Assembly: GCF_014077625.1 (NCBI RefSeq)
Contig: NZ_JACFXU010000013.1
Span: forward strand, 1,054,001-1,118,000
Direction of reading: 5' to 3'
From: Sediminihaliea albiluteola
GTDB taxonomy: Bacteria > Pseudomonadota > Gammaproteobacteria > Pseudomonadales > Halieaceae
DNA length: 64,000 nucleotides
Each line of letters begins with the position of its first letter. Within the stretch, counting starts at the first letter, position 1. Shown in pieces: positions 63,087 through 64,000 of this stretch. The notes under the pieces are model-generated. The model saw only the letters and a program-made list of their open reading frames with translations, was not told the origin of the DNA and ran no database searches. The translations under genes and the position numbers were made by a program.

Positions 63087-64000
63087 TTAGCCCAACCAAG
63101 CGCGAGCATTGCAGAATAAGCGCAACCAGCCAGCATCTTCACGCCACTCTTGCGGTGCCCAGGAACACTGTACCGTGCGATATACCCGCTCGGGATGTGG
63201 CATCATGATGGTAGCCCGCCCATCCAAACTACTCAGACCAGTAATACCGGCAGGTGAGCCGTTCGGGTTAGCAGGATAGTCACTGGCTACGCTCAGGTCA
63301 TTTTCTAAGAAGCGCAACGCAATGGTGCCGCTGTCTTCACAGCGCTGTTGCTGTGCTGCACTTTGGAACTCTGCTCGCCCTTCACCGTGTGCCACGACAA
63401 TAGGCAAGTAGGAGCCCGCCATATCCGACATCAATACTGAGGGGCTCTGCTCTACCCGCACCAAGGCGTAGCGCGCTTCAAACTGTTCGGAACGGTTGCG
63501 TACAAAACGCGGCCAGTGCTCCGCGCCCGGGATCAACTCTTTTAGGGTCGACACCATTTGGCAGCCATTACACACGCCGAGGGTGAAACTGTCTTCACGC
63601 TGGAAGAAGTCACTGAACTGTTGGCGCAACACTGGATTGAACAAAATACTCTTAGCCCAGCCTTCACCAGCACCAAGTACGTCACCGTAAGAAAAGCCAC
63701 CGCAGGCCACTAAGCCTTTGAAGCCCTCGAGCCCACGCCTGCCGTTGAGGAGGTCACTCATATGCACATCGACTGGGGCAAAACCTGCTCGATGGAAGGC
63801 CGCTGCCATCTCAACATGGCCATTGACCCCTTGCTCGCGCAAAATGGCCACCTCGGGACGCGCCCCTTTATTAATAAAGGGAGCGGCAATATCTTCGGCG
63901 GGGTCATAGCTCAGACTGACGGATAAGCCGGGATCGTCAGCCCCGATTCGCTGAAACTCTTCTCGGGCACAGTCTGGGTTGTCGCGCAGTGCCTGGAGCT
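63087..64000 (-). CDS. purL: Phosphoribosylformylglycinamidine synthase, glutaminase end (cut by window edge)
   Basis: The last 303 residues of the large PurL of purine synthesis, which converts FGAR to FGAM with glutamine as nitrogen donor. The visible part opens with [15 protein letters not shown] and [10 protein letters not shown], then the class I glutaminase domain: the nucleophile Cys is in [10 protein letters not shown], and the His/Glu pair is in [27 protein letters not shown] starts that domain. An ATG/GTG near 63851 is not a true start, since the homologous frame continues to the window edge. Confidence 0.96.
   Translation of the reverse strand, partial: LQALRDNPDCAREEFQRIGADDPGLSVSLSYDPAEDIAAPFINKGARPEVAILREQGVNGHVEMAAAFHRAGFAPVDVHMSDLLNGRRGLEGFKGLVACGGFSYGDVLGAGEGWAKSILFNPVLRQQFSDFFQREDSFTLGVCNGCQMVSTLKELIPGAEHWPRFVRNRSEQFEARYALVRVEQSPSVLMSDMAGSYLPIVVAHGEGRAEFQSAAQQQRCEDSGTIALRFLENDLSVASDYPANPNGSPAGITGLSSLDGRATIMMPHPERVYRTVQCSWAPQEWREDAGWLRLFCNARAWLG

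Noticed and set aside
1-64000. tRNA or rRNA genes, CRISPR arrays, prophage, insertion sequences
   Set aside because: Reading both strands gave no cloverleaf-like T-loop sequences in gaps, no regular spacer repeats, and no transposase, integrase or phage gene.

Overview
The window looks like the chromosome of a free-living, probably marine gammaproteobacterium. The strongest evidence is the gene order der-bamB-yfgM-hisS-ispG-rodZ-pilF-rlmN-ndk ... iscS-trmJ-suhB-secF-secD, which is the Pseudomonas/Cellvibrio-type order. A glyoxylate-shunt isocitrate lyase, a WS/DGAT wax-ester synthase, acyl-CoA enzymes and B12 salvage fit an aerobic lipid-using heterotroph, perhaps of the Cellvibrionales; that placement is an inference. 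Genes are densely packed and many start codons overlap the previous stop. No tRNA, rRNA, CRISPR array, prophage or insertion sequence was recognised.

Layout. 1-1.6 kb: an acyl-CoA ligase (cut by the window edge) and thioesterase II. 1.8-7.8 kb: a compact cluster with both halves of a D-glutamate cyclase (DUF1445 and DUF4392) enclosing 5-oxoprolinase pxpABC, followed by a D-amino acid transaminase and alanine racemase. Together these could link L-Ala, D-Ala, D-Glu, 5-oxoproline and Glu; this is the most novel-looking system here. 7.9-16.6 kb: a small basic protein, exopolyphosphatase, an epoxide-hydrolase-like enzyme, alkaline phosphatase, the type II secretion assembly pair gspAB, and a PadR regulator divergent from a nitronate monooxygenase across a perfect palindrome. 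16.6-25 kb: a sulfotransferase-DUF1214-TSUP exporter operon, an LLM flavin enzyme, DAHP synthase, and an S9 peptidase with an NTF2-like protein.

25-34.7 kb: YigZ and DUF501 proteins, then cobS-cobC, a cobalamin riboswitch whose final hairpin covers the btuB ribosome-binding site, and btuB-cobO-btuC-btuD-cobU-cobT-btuF. This set covers corrinoid uptake and late assembly, with no corrin-ring synthesis. 34.7-43.2 kb: a Yip1-like membrane protein, a metallopeptidase with SirB2, the SstT transporter with a hotdog thioesterase, an HxlR regulator divergent from an M24 peptidase, a secreted DUF4440 protein and isocitrate lyase. 43.6-47.8 kb: a neutral-lipid operon (WS/DGAT, SDR, patatin) in which the first and last proteins carry Lys/Ala-rich C-terminal tails.

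47.8-64 kb: a truncated hemoglobin, then the conserved housekeeping block. Compared with the usual order, the isc genes other than iscS are missing between trmJ and ndk, RodZ is short, and secD lies next to purL rather than yajC. trmJ and suhB diverge from mirror-image extended -10 promoters.
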